Of a stretch of DNA of 8,577 nucleotides, positions 7,174 through 8,577 are shown piece after piece. The notes beneath the pieces were generated by a model. The model searched no databases. It saw only the letters and a list, made by a program, of their open reading frames with translations, and was not told where the DNA came from. The stretch is taken from NCBI GenBank assembly GCA_031263965.1, contig JAISES010000136.1:1-8577 (forward strand), written 5' to 3'. The DNA is from Prevotella sp. (GTDB taxonomy: Bacteria; Bacteroidota; Bacteroidia; Bacteroidales; Dysgonomonadaceae). Positions within the stretch are counted from its first letter, which is position 1; every line of letters starts with the position of its first letter. The position numbers and the translations under genes were made by a program.

Positions 7174-7291
7174 AGAGAAAATAAAATATATAAACATGTC
7201 ATTAATTTTTATTGATTACTTAATTCAAGTTGCGGTTATAAATATTAAACATTATATAGAATAAATGTATATAGCTGTCATTTATAGCAAA

Positions 7292-7376
7292 TTAACCACA
7301 GGGTTTCACAGAGTAAAAATCACGGAGTACACAGTGTAACTCCGTGAAAATAAACTCTGTGCGGCTCCGTGGTTAA
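7292..7376. repeat. Nested palindrome of about 85 bp, CACAGAG/CACGGAG-type intergenic repeat
   Basis: Three nested pairs of arms share one centre: TTAACCAC (7292-7299) with GTGGTTAA (7369-7376), CACAGAGT (7307-7314) with ACTCTGTG (7354-7361), and TCACGGAGT (7320-7328) with ACTCCGTGA (7339-7347). Between the outer and middle arms, 7 bases on each side pair further, with three G-T wobbles and two mismatches. The whole would fold into one long hairpin interrupted by an A-rich internal loop (AAAAA against AAATAA). It contains no open frame, so it is a non-autonomous or structural element. The words CACAGAG, CACGGAG and AACCAC are typical of dispersed repeats known from many bacterial genomes. Mobility and copy number cannot be judged from one window. 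Confidence 0.8.
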
Positions 7377-7496
7377 AAACATATACTGTGAATACCTGTA
7401 AACTAATATGATAATATTCTATTAAATATAAACTCTATTATAAATAATGTGAATCAGTGATTGAACATAGCCTGATTTATATGCCTGTTTTCTCCC

Positions 7497-7522
7497 GTCA
7501 TTGCCGCTTGCGGCGAAGCAAT
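7497..7522. repeat. Short palindrome resembling a GTCATTGC...GAAGCAAT dispersed repeat
   Basis: ATTGC (7500-7504) and GCAAT (7518-7522) form outer arms, and GCCGC (7503-7507) with GCGGC (7510-7514) form an alternative inner stem with a 2-base loop. The frame GTCATTGC...GAAGCAAT resembles a common intergenic repeat type in bacteria. It is a local GC-rich spot in AT-rich DNA. Only one copy is in the window. Confidence 0.4.
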
Positions 7523-7661
7523 TCAAAACATTTGCACGAAATAGAAATATATATCGTAAAAAGCTAATGGCAAACCTTTTTGTGAGGAAAATGAAGTTCT
7601 TTTCAATTAGAGCTATGGGGAAAAATGGCATGGATGTATTATTACTCACAACTTATTTTTT

Positions 7662-7669
7662 TACCTTTG
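7662..7669 (+). promoter_or_regulatory. Candidate -7 element of hisS
   Basis: TACCTTTG matches the Bacteroidetes -7 consensus TAnnTTTG. It lies 31 bp before the hisS start, which would give a leader of about 25 nt. It sits after a T-rich run. A clear -33 TTTG is missing at the expected distance, as is common in this phylum. Confidence 0.55.
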
Positions 7670-7700
7670 CAGTCCAAATAACAATTTGAACGATAAAGCT

Positions 7701-8577
7701 ATGTCGCAACCTTCAATACCTAAAGGTACAAGAGACTTTTCGCCGGAAGAAATGGCGAAGCGCAACTATATTTTCGATACGATACGCGAAGTATATAAAT
7801 TATACGGTTTCCGCCAGATAGAAACTCCCGCTATGGAAAGCCTGTCTACACTGATGGGGAAATATGGCGAAGAGGGAGATAAGCTTTTATTTAAAATATT
7901 GAACTCCGGAGATTACCTGAAAGACATAAGCGATGAGGAGTTGACCGTAAGAAACGTTAATCGGTTGGCTGCTAAATTAAGCGAGAAAGGGCTTCGCTAC
8001 GACCTGACTGTTCCCTTTGCCCGCTATGTGGTAATGCACCGCAACGATATTACTTTTCCGTTCAAACGTTATCAGATACAGCCTGTGTGGCGTGCCGACC
8101 GTCCGCAGAAAGGGCGTTATCGTGAATTTTTTCAGTGCGATGCCGATGTTGTAGGTTCGGATTCCCTTATCAATGAGGTGGAGTTGATTCAGATTATCGA
8201 TGAGGTATTCAATCGTTTCGGCATCAGGGTTAGTATAAAACTGAACAACCGCAAGATACTGTCCGGAATAGCTGAGATCATAGGTGAATCGGATAAGATC
8301 GTGGATATAACCGTTGCTATAGACAAACTGGATAAGGCCGGCCCTGATAAAGTAAACGAAGAGCTTGCATCGAAAGGCATTCCGCAAAAGGCAATAGACC
8401 AATTACAGCCGATCATCATGTTGCAGGGAAGTAACGAAGAAAAGCTTGCGACACTGAAAACTGTTTTGCAGGCATCAGATATAGGAATTCAAGGTGTAGA
8501 TGAGCTTGCCTTTATCCTCGATAAGTTGAAAATTGTAGGAGTCCGTTCCGATTTGGAACTTGACCTGACGCTTGCCC
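7701..8577 (+). CDS. hisS: Histidyl-tRNA synthetase, 3' end cut by the window edge
   Basis: The first 292 codons are present, about two thirds of a usual bacterial HisRS. The enzyme charges tRNA-His with histidine in the cytoplasm. Visible class II motifs are PKGTRDFSP (7-15), motif 1 around YGFRQIETP (35-43), the TVPFAR segment (103-108) in [15 protein letters not shown], and motif 2 with [21 protein letters not shown] (129-149). The histidine-binding RGLxYYTG motif and the anticodon-binding domain would follow just past the edge. An insert-like stretch (about 66-97, [11 protein letters not shown] to LSEKG) separates motif 1 from TVPFAR. This and the [10 protein letters not shown] wording match the Bacteroidales and eukaryote-like HisRS branch rather than the E. 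coli type. The start at 7701 is supported by the family N-terminus and the promoter just upstream; there is no strong ribosome binding site. It is divergent from the receptor operon and probably unrelated to it in function. Confidence 0.97.
   Translation, partial: MSQPSIPKGTRDFSPEEMAKRNYIFDTIREVYKLYGFRQIETPAMESLSTLMGKYGEEGDKLLFKILNSGDYLKDISDEELTVRNVNRLAAKLSEKGLRYDLTVPFARYVVMHRNDITFPFKRYQIQPVWRADRPQKGRYREFFQCDADVVGSDSLINEVELIQIIDEVFNRFGIRVSIKLNNRKILSGIAEIIGESDKIVDITVAIDKLDKAGPDKVNEELASKGIPQKAIDQLQPIIMLQGSNEEKLATLKTVLQASDIGIQGVDELAFILDKLKIVGVRSDLELDLTLA

Larger units (their letters stand above)
6852..7700. other. Non-coding 849-bp spacer between divergent receptor operon and hisS
   Basis: I see no convincing gene here. 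The open frames of 62 and 75 codons (7501-7689 plus, 7422-7649 minus) overlap each other, have no family resemblance, and run through repeats or the hisS promoter. The spacer holds the receptor promoter and its leader of about 165 nt on the right-to-left side, a small inverted repeat (7089-7113), a repeat-like element with two CGCAAA motifs (7150-7173), a large palindrome (7292-7376), another short repeat-like palindrome (7497-7522) and the hisS promoter (7662-7669). The stretches 7185-7290 and 7380-7490 are AT-rich without structure that I can name. No tRNA or known riboswitch consensus was recognised. Confidence 0.7.

Noticed and set aside
7153..7376. CRISPR-like or tandem array in the repeat-rich spacer
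   Set aside because: The short words recur as inverted arms or only twice, with no regular spacers of constant length and no cas genes in view.
7422..7689. Overlapping open frames of 75 codons (minus) and 62 codons (plus) in the spacer
   Set aside because: They overlap on opposite strands, have no recognisable family, no promoter or ribosome-binding context of their own, and cross the repeat-like element; the plus-strand one also runs over the hisS promoter.

Overview
The window looks like a chromosomal segment of a Bacteroidales bacterium, possibly near Dysgonomonas/Parabacteroides, although the genus is a guess. The reasons are AT-rich DNA, intergenic spacers without strong Shine-Dalgarno sequences, -7 elements matching the Bacteroidetes consensus TAnnTTTG, a TonB-dependent receptor with an N-terminal carboxypeptidase-regulatory-like domain, a surface lipoprotein with a Bacteroidetes-type export signal, and a HisRS of the type I associate with Bacteroidales.

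Layout, in the order of transcription of the minus strand (right to left). From about 7017 down to 2258 lies a two-gene unit: an 877-residue TonB-dependent outer-membrane receptor (4218-6851) and, 19 bp on, a 646-residue predicted surface lipoprotein with a choice-of-anchor-J-like domain (2258-4198). A good hairpin terminator (2195-2234) closes this unit. A second unit follows on the same strand: a lipoprotein equal to the C-terminal (substrate-binding) domain of 5'-nucleotidases (1378-2124), 12 bp on a secreted metallophosphoesterase equal to their N-terminal catalytic domain (538-1365), and 19 bp on a NupG-type nucleoside permease that runs off the left edge (1-518). On the right, hisS (7701 to beyond 8577) is divergent on the plus strand.

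The 849 bp between the receptor and hisS hold no convincing gene. They carry a promoter at each end, a small inverted repeat, a nearly perfect nested palindrome of about 85 bp (7292-7376), and two shorter elements that resemble other dispersed intergenic repeat types.

How the genes may work together: the left unit makes a coherent salvage route. A 5'-nucleotidase split over two polypeptides would strip phosphate from nucleotides in the periplasm, and NupG would carry the nucleoside across the inner membrane. The receptor/lipoprotein pair next door is not a canonical SusC/SusD pair and its cargo cannot be read from sequence. Its position suggests, but does not show, that it brings nucleotides, nucleic-acid fragments or another phosphorylated ligand across the outer membrane. 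The most interesting points are the split nucleotidase with inverted gene order and an altered substrate-binding motif, and the possible functional link to the SusD-less outer-membrane pair.
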